DNA of 64,000 nucleotides from Armatimonadota bacterium. GTDB taxonomy: Bacteria > Armatimonadota > UBA5829 > DSUL01. The position numbers and the translations under genes are program-made. The notes under the pieces were generated by a model, which saw only the letters and a program-made list of their open reading frames with translations, did not search any database and had not been told where the DNA came from. This document shows, one piece after another, positions 1-9,431 of the stretch; position 1 is the first letter of the stretch, and every line of letters begins with the position of its first letter. Location of the stretch: positions 2,682,162-2,746,161 of the forward strand of contig AP024674.1 in NCBI GenBank assembly GCA_025998755.1, written 5' to 3'.

Positions 1-1890
1 AAGCTGCGCCACCGTCACACCGGCAGATGCCACCGGAGCCGTCTCCCAGCCGAAATTGTCCACAGCCTTGACCCATACCTGATACGTCCGGCCGGGAACA
101 AGGGAAAGGGGAATGGTCACGCTGGTGCTCACACCCGCAGATGTCCATCCCAGGACCTGGGGGCCGTCTTTCTCCGTGACGCGGTAGAAGTAGCCTGCCA
201 GGCCAGCCTTGGCGTCTGTGCTCTGCCTCCAGGAGGCGCGGATCCGGGTCACCGAGGCCTGCACGGGCCCTCCGTCGTCCACCGGGCCCGGACTTGTGGG
301 CGGAGAGGAATCCACGCTCACCACCTGCGCCACCGTGGGACCGAACCAGACCCCAAAGCGGTCGTGCACCATTCTCCAGTCGGTGTAGTAGGCCAGGTCG
401 GTGAGGGGAGCGTTCATCGGAATCTGGAAGGTGACCATCTCTGCGGGACCGACGTTGCCCGGGACGGTCACGCGGGTGACAGTGGCCAGGGGGTCGGAAT
501 CCCCCACAGCTCCCAGGCGAAACTGGTGCTGCTCGTTCCAGATGCAGCCGCGGTTTCTCAGCGTGATGGAGACGGTGAAGCTGCTCCCTCCTTTGACCAG
601 GGAGGGGATATTGTGGCTGACCACCTCGTAAGAGCGCAGATCCCACGTCGGCGTCACACCAAAATAATCGCACACACCTTTGTAGAATCCCCACATCGAG
701 CTGGACGTATAGACCGGATCCTTCTGCGCGGGGACATCCGTGTCGCAGGAGTCGTGAAACCCCAGCTCCAGCAGACAGGCGGGCCGCCGGGGATAGTGGA
801 TCTCAGTGAACGCCTGGTTGGTGCGGGGCGTACAGTTGTTCCGGCAGGGATAAGACGGGTTATAGACCGCGCGGACCGCCGCGTAGATGGCCGTCTGACT
901 CTTCTGCCCAAGGCTGAGGGACTGAGAGTAGAACCCTCCCAGTTGCGTGGCATCCACGAACATCTCGATGCCCGTCGGACAGGATGTTCCATAGCAGTTG
1001 CCCTGGAAAGCGTTTGTGTGGATGGAGAGATACAGGTCGGTGCCGTCGTAGTTGGACGCCTCCGGGCGCGAGCGCCGGTCGTCGTCGACCTGGCTTGAGG
1101 TATAGTTTGGATCCCCCGGAATGCTGTTGGTGATGGGGCTATACACCGAGCGCGGGTAGCCTTTGTCATACAGATAAAAAGGCGCGCACATCTGCCACCA
1201 CGGCTTCCCGGAGAGGGGGTGATTCCCCCTGTTCTTGTTCGGCTCGCGGGTGTGATGGATGATGGCCCCGTCGGCCTGAAGATAGGTGACCAGCAGGTTC
1301 GCCAGTTCCAGGTTGCGGAAGTCCTCCTGCTGATGGTCGCCGCATGTGATGCCCCGCTGCGTGGTGAAGTAGCTGCCCGTCCAGTAGTAGCCGTGCCCGG
1401 GGCTGATAGTGATGCGCTTGCCCGCAAGCGCCCCGGATGTCAGAAAGATCTCCGTCCGCGGAGCTTCCTCCACAAAGGGTGAGGTCATCCGCAGCGACGA
1501 AGTGGGCTGCCCGTTGAACAGCACCCGCGCATCCAGGCCGTACGCGTCAGCGGTCCAGAGGAACTGTTCCTGAATGGCGTCAATGACCGTGTCCGGCAGC
1601 GGCGAAAGCAGCCCTGGCCCCGCCAGGTCCACCTCCGCCACGCCTTCCCGGATGATCACGGAGCGGACCACGGTACCCGGCGGAATGGCGGATGTCAACC
1701 GTTGCTGGAATCGCTCCGCCGCGGTGGGGCCTTCCGCCAGCGCCGCGGCAGCGGAGGGGAAATCCGGGGCATTGCGGGGGACGGTTATCAGGGAACCTTC
1801 AGAGCTGAGGAACACCACCGTGCCGGCTGCGGCCGGAAACGTGGCTTTGGCGACCAGGACACACGCAAGAAAAAAGATGCTTCGCTGCAA
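1..1890 (-). CDS. secreted N-acetylmuramoyl-L-alanine amidase with GerMN, Ig-like and FN3 domains (C-terminus off edge)
   Basis: The gene reads leftward off the window, so its C-terminus is missing; about 630 residues are visible. No ATG fits. I chose a TTG at 1890 because GGGAGG lies just upstream and a signal peptide (QRSIFFLACVLVAK) follows. Residues about 30-130 match a GerMN domain, with LAEGPT, a following IPPGTVV and GVAEVDLA. Residues about 155-410 are an Amidase_3 zinc hydrolase: SPGHGYYW, a Glu in EDFRNLELANLL, LSIHTNAF and LLELGFHDS supply the usual two His, metal Glu and catalytic Glu. An NBR1-type Ig-like domain (about 415-520) and a fibronectin type III domain (about 530-630) follow. 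The likely role is cleavage of the amide bond between MurNAc and the stem peptide outside the membrane. Family assignment is firm; the Ig and FN3 calls are from fold-typical sequence only. Confidence 0.88.
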   Translation of the reverse strand, partial: MQRSIFFLACVLVAKATFPAAAGTVVFLSSEGSLITVPRNAPDFPSAAAALAEGPTAAERFQQRLTSAIPPGTVVRSVIIREGVAEVDLAGPGLLSPLPDTVIDAIQEQFLWTADAYGLDARVLFNGQPTSSLRMTSPFVEEAPRTEIFLTSGALAGKRITISPGHGYYWTGSYFTTQRGITCGDHQQEDFRNLELANLLVTYLQADGAIIHHTREPNKNRGNHPLSGKPWWQMCAPFYLYDKGYPRSVYSPITNSIPGDPNYTSSQVDDDRRSRPEASNYDGTDLYLSIHTNAFQGNCYGTSCPTGIEMFVDATQLGGFYSQSLSLGQKSQTAIYAAVRAVYNPSYPCRNNCTPRTNQAFTEIHYPRRPACLLELGFHDSCDTDVPAQKDPVYTSSSMWGFYKGVCDYFGVTPTWDLRSYEVVSHNIPSLVKGGSSFTVSITLRNRGCIWNEQHQFRLGAVGDSDPLATVTRVTVPGNVGPAEMVTFQIPMNAPLTDLAYYTDWRMVHDRFGVWFGPTVAQVVSVDSSPPTSPGPVDDGGPVQASVTRIRASWRQSTDAKAGLAGYFYRVTEKDGPQVLGWTSAGVSTSVTIPLSLVPGRTYQVWVKAVDNFGWETAPVASAGVTVAQL

Positions 1891-2256
1891 GGCTGAACCT
1901 CCCGCGGACCTCTCCTCCAGAGCGCGGCGCGCTTACAGATGACGCACTCATCTTCAGTATACCAGATGAAAGGGCGCGGCAAGGGAAACCGGTTACACAA
2001 AAAAAGGGGGGGCGCCATTCGTGGATGTGGCGAATATCTCTTGACAACGGCCGTACAGCGTGTTAGTGTACAGTTGCGCTTGTGAGCGAGTTTGCGCGAA
2101 GGTGGCCCGCGAAAGACCCCCTTCTTCCGGTCTCTTGGCAGCTCCCCCTGCTGCGTAACGGGAGACAGTCCCTGACAGACCGCCCGTGCCGCGGCAGTGG
2201 CGGGCAGGAAACATCCGGCAGCAAAGCTGCCGCTTCTGTTGAAAGGAGGGAAGGCC
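1891..2256. other. divergent intergenic region with a 5' leader of about 180 nt
   Basis: This 366-bp gap separates the leftward amidase gene from the rightward large secreted gene. A TTGACA box at 2041-2046 lies 17 bp before a poor -10 (TAGTGT, 2064-2069). The presumed leader holds two hairpins: CCGCC..GGCGG around a TGCCGCGGCA core near 2190-2210, and GGCAGC-aaa-GCTGCC at about 2217-2231. The Shine-Dalgarno GAAAGGAGGG (2241-2250) follows. I do not recognise a known riboswitch class. Confidence 0.4.
2041..2069 (+). promoter_or_regulatory. possible sigma-70 promoter for the large secreted protein
   Basis: TTGACA (2041-2046) is a perfect -35 and is 17 bp from TAGTGT (2064-2069), which matches only three of six -10 positions. 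Position and direction suit the gene starting at 2257. Confidence 0.4.
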
Positions 2257-5200
2257 ATGCATACCCTCATTGCTGGCCTGCAGAGATGGGCTGCCGTCCC
2301 AGGTAGTCCGGGCAGAGGGAGGCGGCTGGCCACGGTCGCGATCGTATGCGCCGTTGTGGGCCTCATTGTGGCCGCGCCCGCGTCTGCTCTTACCGTCATT
2401 TCGCATTCCGCCAACACCGATGTCATCGTGGGGGTTCCCTACAACTCGCTGGAGTTCGAGAATCCCCTGACAGGTCCAGAGATGGTGCAGGGCTACGACC
2501 TGATCCAGTGGCGGGATGCCGATTACTCCCTGGCGGAATGGCCGCCGTCCTTTGATGACTGGACGGTCAATGACCCGTTCCGGATAGACGGGGACGCCAA
2601 CGAGGTTTGGTTGCGACAGAGAGGGCACTCGGCTTCCACCGCAACCACCATCCCAGGTTCCATCGTTTCCATCCACCTGGTTGGAGACGACAATGACGGA
2701 GTGGCTCAGGTCATGGTGGACGGCGAGGAAGTGGCCCGGCTGGATATGCACTCGCCGCAGCATCCTGAGACCGCGTGCGTCATAGTGAAGGGGCTTGCGC
2801 ATAGCCTGCACACCATCGAGGTGCACGATCTCGGCCCCGGTGCAGCCGGAGCAGACAATGATGACGTGGCTGTCTTGGGCGCGGGAGTGCTTCGAAAAGG
2901 CGTGGCGGTCAAGTGGGACCAGTCGCCGGAGGACAGGGAACCCCCGCAGGCGTGGCTCGGCTGGAACGAACTCTCAGTGGATGGAGGACAGCAGATCGCC
3001 GCGGATGACTGGCGCTGCGACACCGAGGAGCCGGTCACGGACATCCACTGGTGGGGTTCGTTCCTGAACTGGACGAGACCCGAACCGCCTCCGGACATGC
3101 CCAGCCACTTCCACATCGCCATCTGGACGGATGTGCCCGCCGGGCAAGATGAGCCCTGGAGCCATCCGGGACAGGTGATCTGGGAGACCGACTGCTATGA
3201 GTTCAGCATCACTCCGGAGGGCTTCGACTTCGACCCGCGTGACGAGTCGTTCGAGACCTGCTTCCGGTTCGACCAGACGTTGAACGAGCAGGAGTGGTTC
3301 CGCCAGACCTCTCAGCAGGGCATCTACTGGATCAGCATCGCCGCCGTGTATCCGGATGGCATGGTGGTGGAGCATCCTTGGGGGTGGAAGACGCGTCCAC
3401 GCGTTCCCGAATCGCTTGCGCCGGATGACGCGGTCCGCATCTTCATTCCAACTGCCCCCCGGCTGGGTGCCCAGTTCGAGAAGGGCGAGCCCATCTTCTG
3501 GCCCTCGCCTGAGCAGAGCTGGGATCTGGCCTTCGAGCTGACCACAGGAGGGTCTGCAACAAACAAGATTCTCCAGCCGCCGGATCCACGACTGCCCGGC
3601 GTCCACGCCCACGACTGGAGCGGATTCATGATGCGCGAGTGGAGCACCCTCGCGGACGACTGGATCTGCCTGGGTGGGGCCATCCTCAGCTTCGAGTGGT
3701 GGGGCAACTACGAGATGGACGAACTGGGACGCGAGAGGCGCGGGGAGGGAATCCGCAGCTTCCATCTCGGCATTCACCGGAACATGTGGGGGCTGCCGTT
3801 CATGCAGCCCGGTCCCGAGATGTACGGGTTGGATATCCCGTTCTCGATGGCCAACGAGACTTTCACGGGGTTGTTCAATCCGGAAGGGAGCCCCATCTAC
3901 CACTATGAGGTCGTGCTGCCGCAGCTGTTCCTTCAGGAGATCGAAGAGTGGTACTGGCTGAGCCTGACAGCGAACTCCAACAGCTTGCTCGCTCCGGCCT
4001 ACTGGAGGTGGCAGGAGCACTCCCGGCAGCCATATCCTCTGTTTGCCTCCGCGGTGCAGTCTCTCTCGGGCGGCCCGTGGCAGCAGATCAAGTGGGGATC
4101 GGATCCTGTCCGGTATACCGACCTGGCGTTCGCCGTGAACTCAGGCGTCAGCACTGGACAGATCATTAAATGGTCGCAGCCACCGGTGCCGGTGGTTCCG
4201 CCGGGACCATTCTTCAACGGCTGGAACGAGCGGTCCATCCGGGGCTCAGATCAGATCGTGGCGGATGACTGGGTCTGCACCGGCGAGCGACCGGTCACTG
4301 ACATCCACTGGTGGGGATCGTTCATAGGCTGGAGCAGGCGCGACCCGCCGAAGATGCCGGATGCCTTCGAGATCGCCATCTGGACCGACGTGCCGGTGGG
4401 ACCGGGGCAGCCCTGGAGCCACCCGGGGCGGGTCATCCATCGCATCATCTGCGAGGACTTCCGCTGGACCTTCGCAGGATGGGACGTGGATCCGCGCAAC
4501 CCGGCCGCAGCTCCTGAGGCGTGCTTCCTGTTCGAGCAGGATCTGAAACGGGAGGACTGGTTCTGGCAGAGGCCCGGAACCAACATCTACTGGATCAGCA
4601 TCTCGGCCATGTATCGCGACGGCCAGGAGCCGGAGTATCCGTGGGGATGGAAACTGCGGCCACGGCGGGAGTCGCCGGATGATGCGGTGCGGATCTTCAA
4701 GCCCACCATCATTCTGCCCGAGATCCCCTTCCAGGCCGGGGAGCCCATCTTCTGGCCCACCGAAAGGGAGAGCTGGGATGCGGCGTTCCGCCTGACCTCC
4801 GTGCTGCCGGGCGATCTGACGTTCGACATCTTCAAGGTGGTGCGCGACCACTTCTGGTGGCCGCGGCCCGGGAACCCGCCCAATAGGATGATGAGCCTGA
4901 AGGTCTCCGCATCCGCCACGGAAGCGGTCTTCTGGGACACCATCACGCTGCAGGCGGGAGGTACAGGAAACGACGCGGTAGACATCCTGTCCGTGGATGT
5001 CTACCTGGACGTCAACGCCAATGGCCTGTTGGACGCTGCAGACGTGCTGCTCGGAAGTGGAGCCTATCCGGTGGACAACGGGGCGGTGGCTATCGCGTTC
5101 GCGGCTCCGCCGCTGATTCCGGCCGGCGGGTCCGTGGCGGCGCTGATCGTCTACCAGATGAACCCCGCCATCGGCGGACCGGGTGGGCGGACCTACTGGT

Positions 5201-6033
5201 TCAGCGTCGTCGCAGCCTCCGGTACAGGCCAGATGACGGGAGCGGGCGTCAACATCAACGGGCTGCCGCTCACCAGCGCCCGGAAGATCGCCGTCCGAAG
5301 GCCCGTCCCGATCGGTCACGCCAAGAAGAATGTCGCTCCCGGAGGAGAGGTCTTCCTGGAGGGCAAGGTCGTAACGGCGGACTTCCGGAACAGGTTCAGC
5401 ATCTTCTACTTGGAGGAGCCGGACCGCTCCGCGGGCATCGGTGTGGTGCCTCCGCCTGAGCTGTTGAGCTTCCCGCTCAGCATCGGAGACGTCGTGCACG
5501 TTCTGGGGACGACGGGCTACTACGAGGCGGAGCAGACGGAGCTCATCATCATGGCGAAGGAACTCCTGGTGGAGCATCCCGGGGCGGCGCCCATCGTTGC
5601 GCTCAAGTTGAACAACCGCGACACGGGCGGCGGGGTCTTCGGCTTCCAGCCAGCCGTGGTGGATGATGCCCTGCCCGGCCCAGGCAATCCGCGGGTGCTG
5701 TCGCAGAGGCTGAACAACGTGGGAAGCCTGATCGAGACGTGGGGCACGGTGACCGGTCAGAACCCGGGACTCGGAGTGTTCTGGCTCGATGACGGCAGCA
5801 ACCTGCGGGATGGCAACCGGCTGCCTACGGGAGCGCCGGCGATCGGGGTGGCGGTGCTGATGCCCGGCGGTGCGGGTGCTCCGCTGCCTCCGGTCGGCAG
5901 CTTCCTGCGGGTCACCGGCATCATGTTCGCCATTCCCGCCGGGACTCCCGGGGACACGTATCCGATGCGCCTGCTGGTGCCGAGGACCACTTCGGACATC
6001 ATCGAGGTCGTCGGTCCGGGCATTCCGAGATAG
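2257..6033 (+). CDS. large secreted protein with three tandem WWG-type domains and a C-terminal OB-like module
   Basis: The protein has 1258 residues. The ATG at 2257 was chosen because GAAAGGAGGG sits 6 bp upstream and it begins a signal peptide (positive N-region, then a VAIVCAVVGLIVAAPASA core). Three related domains follow at about residues 217-432, 437-629 and 636-848. The first and third share DDW-x-C, PVTDIHWWGSF, IAIWTDVP, YWISI, PWGWK and DDAVRIF; the middle copy is diverged but keeps DDWIC and WWG. These resemble the uncharacterised DUF7901-like repeat seen in secreted planctomycete and armatimonad proteins (family naming tentative). A beta-rich segment (about 880-1000) contains LDVNANGLLDAADVLLGS. 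From about 1020 to the end are two OB-like domains also found in the secreted protein at 48216-49844. No catalytic motif is visible; an extracellular binding role is a guess. A strong terminator follows at 6057-6088. Confidence 0.85.
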   Translation: MHTLIAGLQRWAAVPGSPGRGRRLATVAIVCAVVGLIVAAPASALTVISHSANTDVIVGVPYNSLEFENPLTGPEMVQGYDLIQWRDADYSLAEWPPSFDDWTVNDPFRIDGDANEVWLRQRGHSASTATTIPGSIVSIHLVGDDNDGVAQVMVDGEEVARLDMHSPQHPETACVIVKGLAHSLHTIEVHDLGPGAAGADNDDVAVLGAGVLRKGVAVKWDQSPEDREPPQAWLGWNELSVDGGQQIAADDWRCDTEEPVTDIHWWGSFLNWTRPEPPPDMPSHFHIAIWTDVPAGQDEPWSHPGQVIWETDCYEFSITPEGFDFDPRDESFETCFRFDQTLNEQEWFRQTSQQGIYWISIAAVYPDGMVVEHPWGWKTRPRVPESLAPDDAVRIFIPTAPRLGAQFEKGEPIFWPSPEQSWDLAFELTTGGSATNKILQPPDPRLPGVHAHDWSGFMMREWSTLADDWICLGGAILSFEWWGNYEMDELGRERRGEGIRSFHLGIHRNMWGLPFMQPGPEMYGLDIPFSMANETFTGLFNPEGSPIYHYEVVLPQLFLQEIEEWYWLSLTANSNSLLAPAYWRWQEHSRQPYPLFASAVQSLSGGPWQQIKWGSDPVRYTDLAFAVNSGVSTGQIIKWSQPPVPVVPPGPFFNGWNERSIRGSDQIVADDWVCTGERPVTDIHWWGSFIGWSRRDPPKMPDAFEIAIWTDVPVGPGQPWSHPGRVIHRIICEDFRWTFAGWDVDPRNPAAAPEACFLFEQDLKREDWFWQRPGTNIYWISISAMYRDGQEPEYPWGWKLRPRRESPDDAVRIFKPTIILPEIPFQAGEPIFWPTERESWDAAFRLTSVLPGDLTFDIFKVVRDHFWWPRPGNPPNRMMSLKVSASATEAVFWDTITLQAGGTGNDAVDILSVDVYLDVNANGLLDAADVLLGSGAYPVDNGAVAIAFAAPPLIPAGGSVAALIVYQMNPAIGGPGGRTYWFSVVAASGTGQMTGAGVNINGLPLTSARKIAVRRPVPIGHAKKNVAPGGEVFLEGKVVTADFRNRFSIFYLEEPDRSAGIGVVPPPELLSFPLSIGDVVHVLGTTGYYEAEQTELIIMAKELLVEHPGAAPIVALKLNNRDTGGGVFGFQPAVVDDALPGPGNPRVLSQRLNNVGSLIETWGTVTGQNPGLGVFWLDDGSNLRDGNRLPTGAPAIGVAVLMPGGAGAPLPPVGSFLRVTGIMFAIPAGTPGDTYPMRLLVPRTTSDIIEVVGPGIPR

Positions 6034-6056
6034 GACCTGTCCGGCTGTTCTGAAGG

Positions 6057-6088
6057 GGGCGGGGCCCGTAAGGGTCCCGCCCTTTTTT
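6057..6088 (+). terminator. intrinsic terminator after the large secreted protein
   Basis: An 11-bp stem (6057-6067 with 6072-6082, one G-U pair) closes a GTAA loop and runs straight into six T residues (6083-6088). It lies 24 bp after the stop codon. Confidence 0.9.
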
Positions 6089-6190
6089 GATGAGGCCGTG
6101 GAGAGGAGAAGACCGGGGGATTCCCGAAGCGTATCGCGGCGTACGGAGCCGCTGCCGCGGCGACCGGTTCCGGATGTACAGGAGCCTGCG

Positions 6191-6883
6191 ATGCGTTTCG
6201 AAGAGTTGAAGCCTGAAGACTATATGCGGGCGCGCGATGCCGCGCCTGTCGCCTATATCCCCTGGGGGGCGCACGAGTGGCACGGCCGCCACAACGCGCT
6301 GGGGCTGGACACATTGAAGGCGTTGGGGCAGTGCCTGGAGCTTTGCGCGGTCACCGGCGGCGTGGTCTTCCCACCGGTCTACTGCGGCACCAACACCATG
6401 AAGGAGAACGGTCCCTGGCAGGGAACATTAGAGTTCAGCCGGGAGTGCGTCCGGATGCTGGCGCTGGAGCATATGCGGCAGATTGCCGCGGAAGGGTTCC
6501 GGGTGATTGTCATCCTGATGGGGCACTACGGTGGAGAGCATGTCCGGGTCATCACGGAAGCCGCCCGGCAGTTCAATGAGGAACAGGACTCCTGCGTCGC
6601 CTGGGCGGTCCCGGACCATGAGCTGACGGCGCAGGACGGGTTTCCCGGCGAGCACGCCGCCCTTTACGAGACCTCATACCTGATGTATTTCCGCCCGGAG
6701 CTGGTGGATCTCACCCGCCTGCCTGCGGAGGGAGAGCTTGTCTGGGAAGAGCAGGGTATCCACGGTGAGGACCCGCGAGCGGCATCCCGGGCGCACGGAC
6801 GCGAGGGGGTGCAGGCGCTGGTACGAAACGCCGCCCCGCGAGTTCTGGAGCTTCTCCGTCAGAAGACCACAGGCTCCGGCTGA
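6191..6883 (+). CDS. creatininase family amidohydrolase
   Basis: The 230-residue product matches the creatininase/MftE-like family of metal-dependent amidohydrolases. Family signatures visible are IPWGAHEWHGRHNALGLDT near the N-terminus (metal His/Glu and the PxGsxEQHG-like loop), ILMGHYGG (normally GNGGN) and PGEHAALYETSYL (the GxHAGxxETS metal-binding motif, here with EHAALYETS). An internal ATG at 6191 with AGGAG 7 bp upstream was preferred over longer reading frames, which would overlap the terminator. The substrate is unknown; family members hydrolyse cyclic amides or process mycofactocin precursors, and no mycofactocin genes are nearby. It is convergent with the next gene, only 10 bp away. 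Confidence 0.88.
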   Translation: MRFEELKPEDYMRARDAAPVAYIPWGAHEWHGRHNALGLDTLKALGQCLELCAVTGGVVFPPVYCGTNTMKENGPWQGTLEFSRECVRMLALEHMRQIAAEGFRVIVILMGHYGGEHVRVITEAARQFNEEQDSCVAWAVPDHELTAQDGFPGEHAALYETSYLMYFRPELVDLTRLPAEGELVWEEQGIHGEDPRAASRAHGREGVQALVRNAAPRVLELLRQKTTGSG

Positions 6884-6893
6884 GCCTTCACGG

Positions 6894-9431
6894 CTATTTC
6901 CGCCAGCGGATCGTCACGGTTACCCCGTCCGGGCTTCCGGGAAACGTCACATACAGCGTGTCGTCCTCTGTGGAAGTCCGGTGATCCACGGACTGGCCGG
7001 AGGGGGCCGCGCAGGCCACGCAGGCCACCGATTCCACTTGCCTGCCCGCCGTGTGGATGCGCATCGCGGCGGGTGTTCCCAGCGGGCCAGCGCACCGGAT
7101 CTCCATTGCGTCTTCCGTTGAGGAGACTATGGTGGCTTCGTAGCTTGCCGACAGGATCTGTGGGTCCAGAGAGTCCTCCACCAGACGCAGCAGCCGCGAC
7201 TGGCCCGGCTGCACCACGGGATCCTGCACCGGCCTGAGAGTGTGGTCCAGAAGGTTGATGTATCTTCCTCGCAGCCGGACTTCTTCCGTCATCGGGTGCA
7301 CGGCCACATAAGGACCGCGACGGATCAGGAACTCACGCCTCCAGGATGTGCGCTCGGCCGCCGAAGCTCGCGCTGTCGCCGTGTCAACCAACTCCTGCGC
7401 TCCGCCGGGATCGCGCGCGAAGCTCTCCGCGGACGCTCCGAAGAAGGTCAGCGTCCCGTCGCCGCACTTCCAGCGGAAGGCGGATCCGTCGTCCGGGTGA
7501 CCGGGCAAAGGTTCCGGCCGCATGCCGGTGAAGCTGTAGCGCGTCAGACCGGTATCCAGAAGCTGGCGTTCTTCGGGGCCGACGGCCGCGACATCCACCC
7601 GGAACTGATTTCCGATGGTCAGAAATACGCGTGTCCCCGGCCCGGCCGGAAACAGGTAGGTGAACGTCGCCGGGCCGTCCGCGAAGCGGCCCCCGCCGCC
7701 CGGAGTGGTCACCGTCCACTGTTCGCCCACCAGAAGCGCGGCTTCCCGGGCTGTGCCCGGCCGGATAATCTCGCTTTCGCCGCCCTTCTGAATGCGGATG
7801 CGGGTGACCATGCCTCCCCAGCCGTCGGCCTGCCGGGAGTCGCCGATGCGCACCGCCACGCTGTCACCCTCCTTCAGCCCCTCCGGCAGTGGTATCTCCC
7901 GCTCCTCCAGGTTGGACAGGTCGCGGATCTCCCGTTCCTCGGCGAGTACAGTGCGGAACTCCACCGGTCTGGCGCCCGCCTGACCCGCGCGGGTGGCCTG
8001 TAGTCCCAGTTCACGCAGCAGATGCTCATCGGGCGACTGGAAACCGTCGCGTTTCCACCACTGGTTTGCCTGATTGAAGGCGTTCGAACCACCCACAAGA
8101 ATGAGGTGCCCGCCCTGCCGGACCCATGCTGCAAGCGCGCGGTTGTATGCGGGGTCCATAGGCTTGAAGTAGTCGAAGCTAGCAAGCAGGGTGTGAAAAC
8201 TCTGCAGATACTCCGCGTCCGGCGCCCGCTCGACGGGCGCCACGCGCACAGGAATGCCGCGGTATACGAACGGCAGGGACAGGCCGTAAAAGCCGTTCAG
8301 GTTGTTTGCGTCCGGCTCCGCGCGCTGATAGGCCGCCGAGTCGCCGATCAGCACTCCCAGCCCCGTTCCCGGACGCCGGCGCGCGGGCATCCGGGAGATC
8401 TCCCGGAGCGCGTTGAAAGCGCATCCCAGCGCTGTGGCGTAGTCCTCGGGAATGCGGCCATAGATCCGGTTGGGCCATGGCAGCAGCTCGAAGGCGTTCA
8501 CCTCGGGGAACATCAGGCTGGCCACGAGGGTATGCTCGTAGTTGGAGCGGTAATCCTCCATCGTCCGGTCGGGGTTGTCTTCCAGCGGGTCCGCCAGGAA
8601 CCAGAGCCGCTTGCCGCGGCCGCGGTACAGCTCCACCAGCGAAGAGTATTCCAGGTAGCCGTTCTCGAAGGTCCGCTCCTTCATCTCTCCCCGGTACATG
8701 CAGGCGGAGCGGGCGGTGCCGGTCCACACCTGTCCCACCACCTCCTGCATCTCAGGCATCCGGGCGAAATCGTCAAACGGGAAGCTGATGCCCCAGCTGT
8801 GGTAGTTGACCGGGCTGTGGTGGGCCACCACGCGCAGCACCGACGGGTCCTCCTGCTGCACGGCCTGCAGGATGCGCTCGATGAGGTGGTACTGCATCCG
8901 CATTTTGAGCCGCTCGGACTTGATGCGCGCGTCGTGGCTGGATGCCGGGTCCTGCCATGGCTCGCCGTAGAAGCGCTGCCATTCGTCCTTGAAGCTCTGC
9001 GAGTATCCCGCAACGGCGAAGTACTCCGGTTCCTCGGGCATAACCGCGCGCGCTCCGTTGCGCACGGCGGTCAGGTAATAGTCCACGCTGGCCTGGATGC
9101 GCCGTTCTGTGGGGACAGTGTAGTAGCTGCCGGGACCGCAGGTGAGGATGGTGCCGTCGCGGGTGGTCTGGCCGTCCTCGGGGTATTGGCTGATGTAATC
9201 CGATCCCGTGCGGAAGCCCCCCATCACCCAGACGGTGTATCCACGCTCCGCCCAGGAGGCGATCCTCTCCTTCAGATTGCTTGCCACGATCGCCACATCG
9301 GACCGGATGTCGTGTCCGGGATGCCATCCCTCGGCCGTCTGGAAGGACGTTCCGGCTTCCGGGCGGGCGGCGGCCGGGACGGCAAGAATCGCCGCCAGCG
9401 CAAGGGCGCCTGCTAAGATCTGATAAGTCAT
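6894..9431 (-). CDS. secreted GH42-like putative glycoside hydrolase
   Basis: The 845-residue protein starts with a clear signal peptide (ILAGALALAAILAVPAAA) behind GGGAGGGG. Residues about 30-350 look like a TIM-barrel glycosidase, with MPEEPEYFAVAGY as a possible acid/base loop and WFLADPLEDNPDRTMEDYRSNYEHTLVASLMFPEVNAFELLPWP resembling the late barrel strands (quoted here as segments AFELLPWP and EHTLVASLMF). Residues about 360-460 (VLIGDS..., AAWVRQGGHLILVGG) resemble the GATase-like A4 domain of GH42 beta-galactosidases. The C-terminal 300 residues are beta-rich. It is the last gene of a leftward trio with a sialidase and a beta-helix protein, suggesting shared glycan breakdown. The barrel assignment is an inference and the substrate unknown. 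Confidence 0.7.
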   Translation of the reverse strand: MTYQILAGALALAAILAVPAAARPEAGTSFQTAEGWHPGHDIRSDVAIVASNLKERIASWAERGYTVWVMGGFRTGSDYISQYPEDGQTTRDGTILTCGPGSYYTVPTERRIQASVDYYLTAVRNGARAVMPEEPEYFAVAGYSQSFKDEWQRFYGEPWQDPASSHDARIKSERLKMRMQYHLIERILQAVQQEDPSVLRVVAHHSPVNYHSWGISFPFDDFARMPEMQEVVGQVWTGTARSACMYRGEMKERTFENGYLEYSSLVELYRGRGKRLWFLADPLEDNPDRTMEDYRSNYEHTLVASLMFPEVNAFELLPWPNRIYGRIPEDYATALGCAFNALREISRMPARRRPGTGLGVLIGDSAAYQRAEPDANNLNGFYGLSLPFVYRGIPVRVAPVERAPDAEYLQSFHTLLASFDYFKPMDPAYNRALAAWVRQGGHLILVGGSNAFNQANQWWKRDGFQSPDEHLLRELGLQATRAGQAGARPVEFRTVLAEEREIRDLSNLEEREIPLPEGLKEGDSVAVRIGDSRQADGWGGMVTRIRIQKGGESEIIRPGTAREAALLVGEQWTVTTPGGGGRFADGPATFTYLFPAGPGTRVFLTIGNQFRVDVAAVGPEERQLLDTGLTRYSFTGMRPEPLPGHPDDGSAFRWKCGDGTLTFFGASAESFARDPGGAQELVDTATARASAAERTSWRREFLIRRGPYVAVHPMTEEVRLRGRYINLLDHTLRPVQDPVVQPGQSRLLRLVEDSLDPQILSASYEATIVSSTEDAMEIRCAGPLGTPAAMRIHTAGRQVESVACVACAAPSGQSVDHRTSTEDDTLYVTFPGSPDGVTVTIRWRK

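Noticed and set aside
2076-2256. Cobalamin or c-di-GMP riboswitch in the leader of the large secreted protein.
   Set aside because: Hairpins exist, but the conserved B12 box and GEMM core sequences are absent.
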